The notes beneath the pieces are model-generated. The model saw nothing but the letters and a program-made list of their open reading frames with translations. It did no database searches and had not been told where the DNA came from. From an uncultured Flavobacteriales bacterium (lineage in GTDB: Bacteria; Bacteroidota; Bacteroidia; Flavobacteriales; Vicingaceae), in NCBI GenBank assembly GCA_913052515.1, contig CAJXFJ010000021.1, positions 1 through 11,400 of the forward strand: DNA of 11,400 nucleotides, given 5' to 3'. The translations under genes and the position numbers were made by a program. This document shows positions 1-7,230 of the stretch, one piece after another (the first letter of the stretch is position 1; each line of letters starts with the position of its first letter).

Positions 1-789
1 TTTTGTTCTTCTTTTTGGCTTCTCTTCCACTACTTCTTCTATGCCTGCCATTTTCGGATCTACCAATATTCTTCCGCAGTGTTCACAAACAATAATTTTC
101 TTGTGTGAGTTGATATCTAACTGACGTTGTGGTGGAATTTTATTAAAACAACCTCCACAAGCACTTCTTTCTACAGGAACAACAGCTAAGCCATTTCTTG
201 CATTATCTCTGATTCTTTTATAAGCAGTTAACAATCTATCTTCAATTACTTTAGCCGCTTTTTCAGATTGCTTTTGTAATTCGGCTTCTTCCTTTTCTGT
301 TTCAGCAACAATCTCCTCAAGTTCACCTTGTTTGTGCGCTAACTCATTCTTAGTCTCTTCAAGCTTTTGCTTAGAAACTCCATTGACCTCCTTCTTATTC
401 TCAATTTGAGCTTCAAATTCTTTAATTCGCTTATTTGCTAGTTCAATTTCTAAAGCTTGATATTCCATTTCTTTAGAAATCGCATCAAATTCACGATTAT
501 TTCTAACATTTTTTTGCTGCTCTTCGTATTTCTTAATAGCCGCTTCAGCTTCTTTAATCAATAGCTTTTTATTAGTAATCTCTGTTTCTAACTCTTTAAT
601 TGAAGCATCAGCTTTTTCAATTCTTGTTTCTAAACCTGCAACTTCATCTTCTAAATCTTGAACTTCTAATGGTAATTCACCTCTGATTGTTCTTATCTTA
701 TCAATTTTAGAATCAATTTCTTGTAAGTCATATAGCGCTTGTAGTCTTTCTTCTACCGTTGCTTCTGCATTGCTAGCTTTTTTGGCCAT
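1..789 (-). CDS. Coiled-coil C4 zinc-ribbon protein (DUF164/CdsZ-like), 3' end beyond window
   Basis: The frame opens at the ATG at 789-787 and is still open at base 1, giving 263 residues; the basic tail (KPKRR) suggests the stop lies just outside. Residues about 15-185 are a long charged, heptad-like coiled coil rich in Glu, Lys and Ala. A C-terminal zinc ribbon follows, with C211-x2-C214 (ACGGCFNKIPPQ) and C235-x2-C238 (CEHCGR). This architecture matches the family of putative nucleic-acid-binding or secretion-associated zinc-ribbon proteins (DUF164, chlamydial CdsZ/CT398), whose role in Bacteroidota is not settled. The start lies 2 bases after the stop of the Nif3-family gene, so the two are almost certainly cotranscribed; the pairing is a familiar one. 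I infer an adaptor or scaffold that binds zinc, but no specific function can be read from the sequence. Confidence 0.85.
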   Translation of the reverse strand, partial: MAKKASNAEATVEERLQALYDLQEIDSKIDKIRTIRGELPLEVQDLEDEVAGLETRIEKADASIKELETEITNKKLLIKEAEAAIKKYEEQQKNVRNNREFDAISKEMEYQALEIELANKRIKEFEAQIENKKEVNGVSKQKLEETKNELAHKQGELEEIVAETEKEEAELQKQSEKAAKVIEDRLLTAYKRIRDNARNGLAVVPVERSACGGCFNKIPPQRQLDINSHKKIIVCEHCGRILVDPKMAGIEEVVEEKPKRRTK

Positions 790-791
790 AA

Positions 792-1889
792 TTATAGGTA
801 ATTAATGGGATTGGTATTTACTTCAGATAAATAGAGGGCAAAATTAGGAAAATTTTGTTGAAGGTACTCTTTTATTAATTCAGGAGTAAATTGCTCGCTT
901 TCATAGTGACCAACATCAGCAATCACAATTTGGTCTTCCGCATCAAAAAACTGATGGTATTTATAATCTGCAGTAATGAATATTTCAGCCCCTTTTTTCT
1001 TTGCATCATTTAATAGAAAGCTACCTGATCCACCACAAATAGCCACTTTTGAAATTTCATTCTGAACGATTTTTGTATGCCTTATTATAGGAGTATTAAG
1101 CTTCGATTTTACTGACTTCAAAAACGCCAATGCATCTGTTTCCTCGCTTAACTCCCCTATCATACCACTGCCAACCTCATTCCAGCTATTAGATAATGGA
1201 TAAAAATCAAAGGCTACTTCTTCATAAGGGTGAGACATTAATAAAGCATTAATCACTTTTGACTTTAAATAAATCGGCACAATAGTTTCTACACAAACCT
1301 CTTCTTCTCTATGCATTTTACCAATTTCTCCCACATGTGGATTTGCTTGCTCTCCGGCCTTAAAAGTTCCTATTCCATTAGAATTAAAACTACATGAATT
1401 ATAAGCTCCAATTTTTCCTGCTCCAGCAGCAAACACTGATTCTCTAACTTGGTCCACATTACCTGCAGGACAATAAAAAACCAATTTTTCTAACAAACCC
1501 TTTTTAGGGCTTAAGATTTCAACATTTTCCAACCCTAGCTTTTCAGCTATTTTAAAATTTACTCCCGTTTTTACATTATCTAAATTGGTATGAATAGCAT
1601 AAATGGCAATGTTATTCTTAATGGCCTTTATGATCGTTCGTTCAATGTAGTTTTTTCCTGTTAATGATTTTAAGCCACTAAATACAATTGGATGATGAGC
1701 TACAATTAAATTACAACCTAATTCTATAGCTTCATCTACTACCGCCTCAATGCAATCCAAAGAGAGTAAAACCTTCTCAAGAACTTGATTAGCGTCGCCA
1801 ACAATAAGCTGAGCGTTATCATATGATTCTTGCAGGGCGGGTGGTGCCCACAGTTCCAGTTCTTTGATTACATCTTTGATTTTTATCAT
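792..1889 (-). CDS. Nif3/YbgI-family dinuclear metal-centre protein (DUF34)
   Basis: The protein has 365 residues. Metal ligands typical of Nif3/YbgI are visible: H65-H66 in the IVAHHP motif, H100 and D104 in the HTNLDN motif, and H328 and E332 in the GHYESE motif. At 365 residues it is the long form, about 110 residues longer than E. coli YbgI; the extra part, roughly residues 125-235, fits the PII-like insert known in Bacillus and Bacteroidota homologues. The family is often labelled GTP cyclohydrolase 1 type 2, a transferred name with weak support; its true reaction is unclear, probably metal-dependent hydrolysis or metal handling. The N-terminal D-N-x-G-L motif reads DNAQL, with Gln27 in place of the usual Gly. 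It leads a two-gene leftward operon with the zinc-ribbon gene and is divergent from lpxK. The ATG start gives the usual N-terminus (MIKIKDVIKELE). Confidence 0.93.
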   Translation of the reverse strand: MIKIKDVIKELELWAPPALQESYDNAQLIVGDANQVLEKVLLSLDCIEAVVDEAIELGCNLIVAHHPIVFSGLKSLTGKNYIERTIIKAIKNNIAIYAIHTNLDNVKTGVNFKIAEKLGLENVEILSPKKGLLEKLVFYCPAGNVDQVRESVFAAGAGKIGAYNSCSFNSNGIGTFKAGEQANPHVGEIGKMHREEEVCVETIVPIYLKSKVINALLMSHPYEEVAFDFYPLSNSWNEVGSGMIGELSEETDALAFLKSVKSKLNTPIIRHTKIVQNEISKVAICGGSGSFLLNDAKKKGAEIFITADYKYHQFFDAEDQIVIADVGHYESEQFTPELIKEYLQQNFPNFALYLSEVNTNPINYL

Positions 1890-1962
1890 AACAATCCTAT
1901 TTAAATTACTTTAGTCTAAAAGCGACTTTCAGTAATTTCGAAAATTATTAAAAAGGGCTGAA
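1890..1962. promoter_or_regulatory. Divergent intergenic region (nif3-like / lpxK), weak promoter candidates
   Basis: These 73 bases must hold the promoters of both divergent genes. On the plus strand two octamers each differ by one base from the Bacteroidota -7 element TAnnTTTG: TACTTTAG (1907-1914) and TAATTTCG (1933-1940). Neither has a convincing TTG at the -33 position. No good match was found for the leftward gene. An A-rich stretch with AAAAAGGG (about 1949-1956) precedes the TTG start of lpxK and could help ribosome binding. The location is secure; the exact elements are guesses. Confidence 0.3.
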
Positions 1963-3033
1963 TTGGGCATATTTCTACGCATATTACTATTACCTGCAAG
2001 TGCAATATATTGGATTGTTATTCGACTAAGAAATTTCGCTTACGATACTAGCATATTTTCATCAACAAGTTATGCATTCCCGGTTATTTGCGTTGGCAAC
2101 TTAAGTGTAGGAGGAACTGGAAAAACTCCTCACACTGAGTATATCATAAACCACCTTAAGACTAACCATAGAATAGCGACTCTAAGCAGAGGTTATGGAA
2201 GAAAGACAAAAGGTTTCATTTTAGCAGATTCCAATAGTTCTGCTAAAACGATTGGAGATGAACCCTACCAGCTCTATCAGAAATTTGGTCAAGAAGTTAC
2301 GATATCAGTTGATGAAAAAAGAAAAAGAGGTATTGATCTATTGCAAAAAAGAACATTAGCTCCTGAAATTATTGTATTGGACGATGCTTTTCAACACCGA
2401 AGTGTAAAAGCTGGCTTAAACATATTACTTACTGACTATAGCAAACTTTATATCAATGATTACATACTTCCTTCGGGAAGATTAAGAGAAAGTCGTTCTG
2501 GAGCTAGAAGAGCTGACATTATTATAGTAACTAAAAGCCCTGCTGTTCTTTCTCCACTTGAAATAAGAAGAATTACCAGTTCGTTAAAACCAAAAGCTTA
2601 TCAAAAAGTATTTTTTAGCTACCTCAGCTATCGCAAATTAAAGCCACTGAATAAAAAGGCTTTAGAATTAAATTTAAAAAAGAAAGACTTAGCTAATTGG
2701 GGAGTACTCTTAACCACTGCCATTGCTAACCCCGAACCTTTATTCTTGTATTTAAAAAGGTATGCAAAAGAAGTGGATAAATTGAGTTTTAATGATCACC
2801 ATTTCTTTACAGATAAGGATTATAAGAAAATTCTCACCCATTCAGAATCTTTACTGAGCCCAAAGAAATTGTTAATTACAACGGAAAAAGATGCTGTAAA
2901 AATGGACCTTTCTAAAATTGAAGATATTGCAGTATTTTGTCTCCCAATTCAAATAAAATTTCACAAGCATGGCGAAGAAAGTTTCGCTGAAGAACTAGAC
3001 CAATATGTTAGATCGTATACAAGAAAGCACTAA
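1963..3033 (+). CDS. lpxK: Tetraacyldisaccharide 4'-kinase
   Basis: This inner-membrane enzyme phosphorylates the 4' position of the tetraacyldisaccharide-1-phosphate, a late step of lipid A synthesis. Residues 1-22 form a hydrophobic membrane anchor. Residues 45-56 are the family P-loop (GNLSVGGTGKTP). D99 in IGDEP corresponds to the catalytic Asp of the family, D140-D141 lie in the DDAFQHR motif, and H279-H280 lie near the other conserved His. The length of 356 is normal. The start codon is TTG: the nearest upstream in-frame stop is TAA at 1933-1935, there is no ATG in between, and the protein already begins with the expected N-terminus (GIFLRILLLP). The 3' end overlaps the phosphorylase gene by 29 bases in another frame. 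It heads the rightward cluster that ends in lpxH, another lipid A gene. Confidence 0.95.
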   Translation: MGIFLRILLLPASAIYWIVIRLRNFAYDTSIFSSTSYAFPVICVGNLSVGGTGKTPHTEYIINHLKTNHRIATLSRGYGRKTKGFILADSNSSAKTIGDEPYQLYQKFGQEVTISVDEKRKRGIDLLQKRTLAPEIIVLDDAFQHRSVKAGLNILLTDYSKLYINDYILPSGRLRESRSGARRADIIIVTKSPAVLSPLEIRRITSSLKPKAYQKVFFSYLSYRKLKPLNKKALELNLKKKDLANWGVLLTTAIANPEPLFLYLKRYAKEVDKLSFNDHHFFTDKDYKKILTHSESLLSPKKLLITTEKDAVKMDLSKIEDIAVFCLPIQIKFHKHGEESFAEELDQYVRSYTRKH

Positions 3034-3838
3034 TTTCATAAAATCCAAAACCAATCTTGAATTTAAAACCGGGATTGTACTAGGTTCTGGCCTTGGAGCC
3101 TTGGCAAATGAAATCGAAGATTCTATATCTATAGATTATAAGGAAATCCCACATTTTCCAATATCTACCGTTGAAGGCCACTCTGGGAAATTAATTATAG
3201 GCAAGTTAGATGGTGAAGCAGTTATTGCTATGAAAGGGAGGTTTCACTATTATGAAGGCTACAATTTGAAAGAAGCTACTTTTCCCATTCGAGTTTTTAA
3301 GGCCTTGGGAGTAGAAACCCTTTTACTTTCAAACGCTAGTGGTGGTTTACACCCTGAACATGAAATTGGAGACATTATGATTTTAGACGATCATATGCAC
3401 TTGTTTCCCGACAACCCATTGCGGGGCAAAAACATTGATGAATTAGGTCCCCGTTTTCCAGATATGAGTGAGCCTTATTGCAATAAATTGATTGAGCTTT
3501 CAAAGGAATTAGACAAAGAGCATCAATTGGGGTTACACTATGGTGTTTACTTAGGCACTTCAGGACCTACCTATGAAACCAAAAGTGAATACAAGTATTT
3601 TCGAATTATAGGTGCCGATGCTGTTGGTATGTCTACTACACCTGAAACCATAGTTGCCATACACGCTGGCATGAAAGTTTTTGCGGCCTCGGTTATTTCA
3701 GATTTAGGAGTTGAAGGAAAGGTAGTTGAAATTTCTCACGAAGAAGTTCAAGAAGTCGCTGCTAAAGCTGAACCTAAATTGTCGCTACTATTCAAAAAAA
3801 TGGTTAAAAACCTAGCAGTTAAGCAGGAACTAAGCTAG
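3005..3838 (+). CDS. Purine nucleoside phosphorylase, trimeric (PNP/MTAP) family
   Basis: This cytosolic salvage enzyme cleaves purine nucleosides with phosphate to the free base and ribose-1-phosphate. It is 277 residues long, the usual length of the trimeric class. Visible active-site elements are the phosphate-binding GSGLG (S28), H81 in GRFHYYEGY, NASGG (110-114), E191 in GPTYET, the segment GADAVGMST (203-211) and H245 in SHEEV. The position equivalent to human PNP Asn243, which reads the purine 6-position, is Asp233 here (VISD against human LITN), so 6-oxopurine specificity should not be assumed. The ATG at 3005 lies inside the end of lpxK, a 29-base overlap that suggests translational coupling. 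A short inverted repeat spans the stop codon. The family call is secure; the preferred substrate is not. Confidence 0.93.
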   Translation: MLDRIQESTNFIKSKTNLEFKTGIVLGSGLGALANEIEDSISIDYKEIPHFPISTVEGHSGKLIIGKLDGEAVIAMKGRFHYYEGYNLKEATFPIRVFKALGVETLLLSNASGGLHPEHEIGDIMILDDHMHLFPDNPLRGKNIDELGPRFPDMSEPYCNKLIELSKELDKEHQLGLHYGVYLGTSGPTYETKSEYKYFRIIGADAVGMSTTPETIVAIHAGMKVFAASVISDLGVEGKVVEISHEEVQEVAAKAEPKLSLLFKKMVKNLAVKQELS

Positions 3839-3842
3839 TTCC
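3826..3842 (+). repeat. 7-bp hairpin across the phosphorylase stop codon
   Basis: GGAACTA (3826-3832), loop AGC, TAGTTCC (3836-3842) is a perfect 7-bp inverted repeat containing the TAG stop at 3836-3838. No uninterrupted T-tract follows, so it is not a classical terminator. It could act as a weak terminator, a pause site or an mRNA 3'-end stabiliser ahead of gatB, or be chance. Confidence 0.4.
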
Positions 3843-3855
3843 CTATCTATTTCAT

Positions 3856-3863
3856 TAACTTTG
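3856..3863 (+). promoter_or_regulatory. Bacteroidota -7 promoter element just before gatB
   Basis: TAACTTTG matches the Bacteroidota sigma-70 -7 consensus TAnnTTTG exactly and sits in the only sizeable gap (31 bases) of the lpxK-lpxH cluster. It ends 6 bases before the chosen gatB ATG at 3870, so transcription would start at or next to the initiation codon, giving a leaderless or nearly leaderless mRNA. No clear TTG occurs at the expected -33 distance, which lowers confidence. Confidence 0.5.
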
Positions 3864-3869
3864 TCCTCC

Positions 3870-5330
3870 ATGTCAAAAGAAGAAATTTACAATAAATATG
3901 AGCTTATCGTTGGCCTTGAAGTTCATGCGCAAATGCAAACGAAAAGCAAAGCCTACTCTTCTGATTCCACAGCCTTTGGTGCTGCTCCAAATTCAAATAT
4001 TTCACCCATTTCTCTAGGTCATCCGGGCACTTTACCTAGGTTTAACAAAAAGACGCTAGAATATGGTGTTCGACTTGGCTTGGCATGTGGCTCTGATATT
4101 ACTTATGAAAATCAGTTTGCAAGAAAGAATTACTTCTATGCCGATCTTCCTAAAGGATATCAAATTACGCAAGACAAAACCCCATTATGCACAGGTGGTC
4201 AAATCTTAATTAAAACGGAAGACGGGAAAGAGAAAAAGATAGGAATTACCAGAATTCACATGGAGGAGGATTCCGGTAAAAGTATTCATGACCTTGACCC
4301 TTATAATACGCTCATTGATTTAAACAGAGCAGGTGTACCTCTTTTAGAAATTGTTTCTGAACCAGACATTCGCTCGCCACAAGAGGCTTACAACTATTTA
4401 ACGGAAGTAAGAAAACTAGTTCGTTATTTAGAGATATGTGATGGCAATATGGAAGAAGGGAGTATGCGGTGTGATGCCAATGTTTCTGTTAGGCTTAAAG
4501 GAAGCACTGAATTTGGTCAACGAACAGAAACTAAAAACCTCAACTCAATACGAAATGTATATCGTGCGATTGAGTTTGAAATGAAAAGACAGATAGACGA
4601 AATTGAAGCAGGCAACGAAATCAAAATGGAAACAAGAGGCTTTGATGCGGTAAAAGGTATTACTATCAGTCAACGAAGTAAAGAAATGGCTCATGATTAC
4701 CGCTATTTCCCTGAGCCTGACTTGCAAGCTGTATATGTAAAAGACGACTACATACAAAGCGTAAAAGCTGAATTACCACCTCTGCCGAAAGAATTGTTTG
4801 AAAAGTATACACAGACTTTGCAGCTATCAGATTATGATGCTGAAGTAATTACAGAAGATAAAGCTTTTGCACTTTACTACGAAGCATTGATTAAGCACAC
4901 TTCGAATTATAAAGCGGCAGCCAATTGGATGATGGGAGCAGTTAAGTCTTATTTAAATGACAATGCAAAAAGCATTGAAGAGTTTCCTATACAAGCAGAG
5001 CAATTAGCCGAATTATTGATATTAGTGGATGAGGGCGCTATCAGCAACACGGTTGCTAATCAAAAAGTATTCCCTAAACTAATTGAAAATCCAAATAAAT
5101 CACCAAAAGCGATTGCTGAAGAAAACAATTGGTTGCAAGAAAGTGACACAAATGCATTGGATGAATTTGTTAGTCAAGCTTTAGCCAAATTTCCTGAAAA
5201 GGTAGAAGAATATAAAAGTGGTAAGAAAGGGCTTTTAGGACTTTTTATGGGTGAAGTAATGAAAATAAGCCAAGGAAAAGCAGACCCTAAAGTGGCCAAC
5301 GAATTATTAAGAAAAAAATTAGAAGGATGA
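3870..5330 (+). CDS. gatB: Aspartyl/glutamyl-tRNA(Asn/Gln) amidotransferase subunit B
   Basis: GatB of the cytosolic GatCAB complex activates the side chain of Glu mischarged on tRNA-Gln (or Asp on tRNA-Asn), so that ammonia released by GatA converts it to Gln or Asn. The 486 residues show the N-terminal IVGLEVHAQ motif (13-21), the signature around residues 148-166 (DLNRAGVPLLEIVSEPD), MEEGSMRCDANVS (194-206), and DYRYFPEPDL. The C-terminal third is the helical YqeY-like tRNA-binding domain, ending with the typical G-x-x-M-K-x-S/Q-x-G-K-A-x-P segment. A TTG nine bases upstream (3861) is in frame, but the ATG at 3870 gives the usual short N-terminus and avoids overlapping the TAACTTTG element. 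GatA and GatC are not in the window. The stop TGA (5328-5330) overlaps the start of the following lipoprotein gene. Confidence 0.95.
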   Translation: MSKEEIYNKYELIVGLEVHAQMQTKSKAYSSDSTAFGAAPNSNISPISLGHPGTLPRFNKKTLEYGVRLGLACGSDITYENQFARKNYFYADLPKGYQITQDKTPLCTGGQILIKTEDGKEKKIGITRIHMEEDSGKSIHDLDPYNTLIDLNRAGVPLLEIVSEPDIRSPQEAYNYLTEVRKLVRYLEICDGNMEEGSMRCDANVSVRLKGSTEFGQRTETKNLNSIRNVYRAIEFEMKRQIDEIEAGNEIKMETRGFDAVKGITISQRSKEMAHDYRYFPEPDLQAVYVKDDYIQSVKAELPPLPKELFEKYTQTLQLSDYDAEVITEDKAFALYYEALIKHTSNYKAAANWMMGAVKSYLNDNAKSIEEFPIQAEQLAELLILVDEGAISNTVANQKVFPKLIENPNKSPKAIAEENNWLQESDTNALDEFVSQALAKFPEKVEEYKSGKKGLLGLFMGEVMKISQGKADPKVANELLRKKLEG

Positions 5331-6454
5331 TGAAAAAAAATAGTTGGATTTTATTTTTTGCACTAGCAAGTATTTTTGTTGCTTGTGGCAGTAGTAACCC
5401 TCAAAAAGCTTCCACTTCTGTTTTGAGCGGTCAAGTTGAAGGCTTAAATTCAAATCAACTTTATTTAATAGATTTAGCAAACCCCAAAAAGGGCCCTGTA
5501 GACACTGCCTTTGTTGATGAAAATGGAAATTTTGAATTTGACTTTAAGCCCAATTCAATTAGTTTCTATCGAATGAATCTGAGTGAAAATATAGCTGTTA
5601 TTTTTCCAATTGAAAACGGCGATCAGATTACAATTAATGGGAACACTCAGAATACTGACGAACTAGAGGTTAAAGGAAGTGATAATGCGATTCAAATGAT
5701 GGAGTTTAATCACTTTTTGTCTTCAATTAATCAAGAACAAGCTCAACTTAATAATGAGTTCCAGCAATATGCCAATCACCCCAATAAAGACTCAATACTA
5801 CTTGTTTTTAGAAAGCGATTTGAAGAATTTGAAAATCAAAAAGCTGTAAAAATAAGAGAGTTAGTCAACAACAAACCTGGTCTTTTTGCAAACATTGCTT
5901 TAATGGAGCAACTTCCAGCAAGTGGAAAAGAAAACATAGAAACCTATGCAAAAGTTGATGAAGCACTTGCATCAAATTATGGCAATTCGCCCTTTTACCA
6001 AAGCTTTAACCGAAGAATGCAAGATGCATTGAGATTTGCACCGGGGACAGATGTTCCAGAAATTAATTTGCCAAACCCAGATGGAGAAATGGTGGCACTT
6101 TCTTCGTTAAGAGGAAAGGTTGTCTTAATCGATTTTTGGGCTTCATGGTGTAAGCCATGTCGCATGGAAAACCCCAATGTAGTAGCTGCATATCAAAAAT
6201 ACAAAGACAAAGGCTTTACAGTTTTTGGTGTTTCATTGGACAGAACTAAAGATGCATGGGTGAGAGCCATTGCTCAAGATAATTTAACTTGGACCCATGT
6301 TAGCGACTTAAAATTTTGGCAATCTGAAGCTGCTAGAGCTTATGGTGTAAGTGGAATTCCATTTGCAGTGCTAATTGACGAAAATGGTAAAGTGATTGGC
6401 AAAAATCTAAGAGGCCCTGCACTTCACCAAAAGTTAGAAGAAGTTTTAAACTAG
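5327..6454 (+). CDS. Thiol-disulfide oxidoreductase lipoprotein (DUF4369-like domain + TlpA/ResA-like thioredoxin domain)
   Basis: Residues 1-20 are a lipoprotein signal peptide: two Lys, a hydrophobic stretch and the lipobox FVAC with Cys20 as the lipidated residue. The protein should be anchored in a membrane facing the periplasm. Residues about 30-130 (SGQVEGLNSNQLYLID onward) resemble the beta-rich DUF4369 domain common in Bacteroidota. After a helical, Gln- and Glu-rich linker, residues about 240-375 form a TlpA/ResA-type thioredoxin fold with the redox site W274-C275-K-P-C278 and cis-Pro345 in SGIPF. It probably reduces or exchanges disulfides of envelope proteins; the partner is unknown. 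Two tandem in-frame ATGs (5327 and 5330) overlap the gatB TGA as ATGATGA, preceded directly by GAAGG, so either may be used and coupling to gatB is likely. Its stop is 4 bases before lpxH. Confidence 0.9.
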   Translation: MMKKNSWILFFALASIFVACGSSNPQKASTSVLSGQVEGLNSNQLYLIDLANPKKGPVDTAFVDENGNFEFDFKPNSISFYRMNLSENIAVIFPIENGDQITINGNTQNTDELEVKGSDNAIQMMEFNHFLSSINQEQAQLNNEFQQYANHPNKDSILLVFRKRFEEFENQKAVKIRELVNNKPGLFANIALMEQLPASGKENIETYAKVDEALASNYGNSPFYQSFNRRMQDALRFAPGTDVPEINLPNPDGEMVALSSLRGKVVLIDFWASWCKPCRMENPNVVAAYQKYKDKGFTVFGVSLDRTKDAWVRAIAQDNLTWTHVSDLKFWQSEAARAYGVSGIPFAVLIDENGKVIGKNLRGPALHQKLEEVLN

Positions 6455-6458
6455 CAAG

Positions 6459-7214
6459 TTGACAAATCTTAAGAGACAAAACATCTACTTTGCTTCCGAC
6501 TTTCACCTTGGTGCTCCAAACTATGAAAGTAGTCGGAAACGAGAGGATAAAATTGTTGAATGGATGTCCTCGATTAAGGGAGACTGTAAAGAACTTTACC
6601 TTGTTGGCGACCTATTTGATTTTTGGTTTGAATATAAAAAAGCAATTCCCAAAGGATTTATAAGACTGCAAGCCAAAATTGCAGATTTTACAGATAGTGG
6701 CATTCCAGTAACCATTTTCACTGGCAATCATGATATGTGGATGTTTGACTACTTACCGAAAGAACTAGGCGTTGAACTCTACAGAAAACCCATTCGAAAA
6801 ACTTTTTATGGAAAAGAATTTTTAATTGGCCATGGTGATGGTTTAGGACCAGGAGATCATGGATATAAATTCATTAAGAAAGTTTTTGCCAATCGATTAT
6901 CACAATGGCTTTTTGCTCGCCTACACCCTAACTTCGGAATTGGACTTGCTGATTTTTGGTCAGGTAAAAGCCGAAATGCAAACCGTGGAGAAGATGAAAA
7001 ATTTTTAGGTGAAGAAAACGAATGGCTAGCTATTTACTGTAAGGAATATCTTAAGAAAGAGCATATCGATTACTTTGTTTTCGGACATAGACATTTACCG
7101 CTTGATTTAAAAGTTGGAGAAAACAGTCAATATATCAATCTAGGTGAATGGATGAACTATCAAACTTATGCCGTTTTTGACGGAAGTAAATTAGAATTGA
7201 AAGAATGGGAATAG
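6459..7214 (+). CDS. lpxH: UDP-2,3-diacylglucosamine diphosphatase
   Basis: This peripheral membrane metallophosphoesterase hydrolyses UDP-2,3-diacylglucosamine to lipid X and UMP in lipid A synthesis. At 251 residues it shows the full calcineurin-like set: D14-x-H16 (SDFHLG), GD-x-x-D (G50-D51, D54 in GDLFDFW), GNHD (89-92), GHGD (H125) and GHRH (H210, H212). The start codon is TTG at 6459. Upstream in frame only three sense codons separate it from a TAA (6447-6449), and the first internal Met (residue 36) lies beyond the catalytic DFH motif, so no ATG start is possible. It is the last gene of the cluster that begins with lpxK and converges on gapA with 16 bases between stops. No terminator hairpin is visible there. 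Homologues of LpxH type are distinguished from other metallophosphoesterases by the FWFEY and HGDGLGPGD segments seen here. Confidence 0.92.
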   Translation: MTNLKRQNIYFASDFHLGAPNYESSRKREDKIVEWMSSIKGDCKELYLVGDLFDFWFEYKKAIPKGFIRLQAKIADFTDSGIPVTIFTGNHDMWMFDYLPKELGVELYRKPIRKTFYGKEFLIGHGDGLGPGDHGYKFIKKVFANRLSQWLFARLHPNFGIGLADFWSGKSRNANRGEDEKFLGEENEWLAIYCKEYLKKEHIDYFVFGHRHLPLDLKVGENSQYINLGEWMNYQTYAVFDGSKLELKEWE

Positions 7215-7230
7215 AGAAATTCTTTATTTA

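Noticed and set aside
300..700. SMC or myosin-like protein suggested by the long coiled coil
   Set aside because: There is no ATPase head; the C-terminal CxxC pair and the length fit the zinc-ribbon family instead.
792..1889. Naming the Nif3-family protein GTP cyclohydrolase I type 2 (folE2)
   Set aside because: That label is a propagated annotation; the sequence shows only the Nif3/YbgI metal-binding motifs.
3861..3869. TTG start for gatB three codons upstream
   Set aside because: It overlaps the TAACTTTG promoter element, and the ATG at 3870 gives the expected GatB N-terminus.
4545..4757. Leftward open frame inside gatB
   Set aside because: It is antisense to a strongly conserved gene and its translation resembles no known protein.
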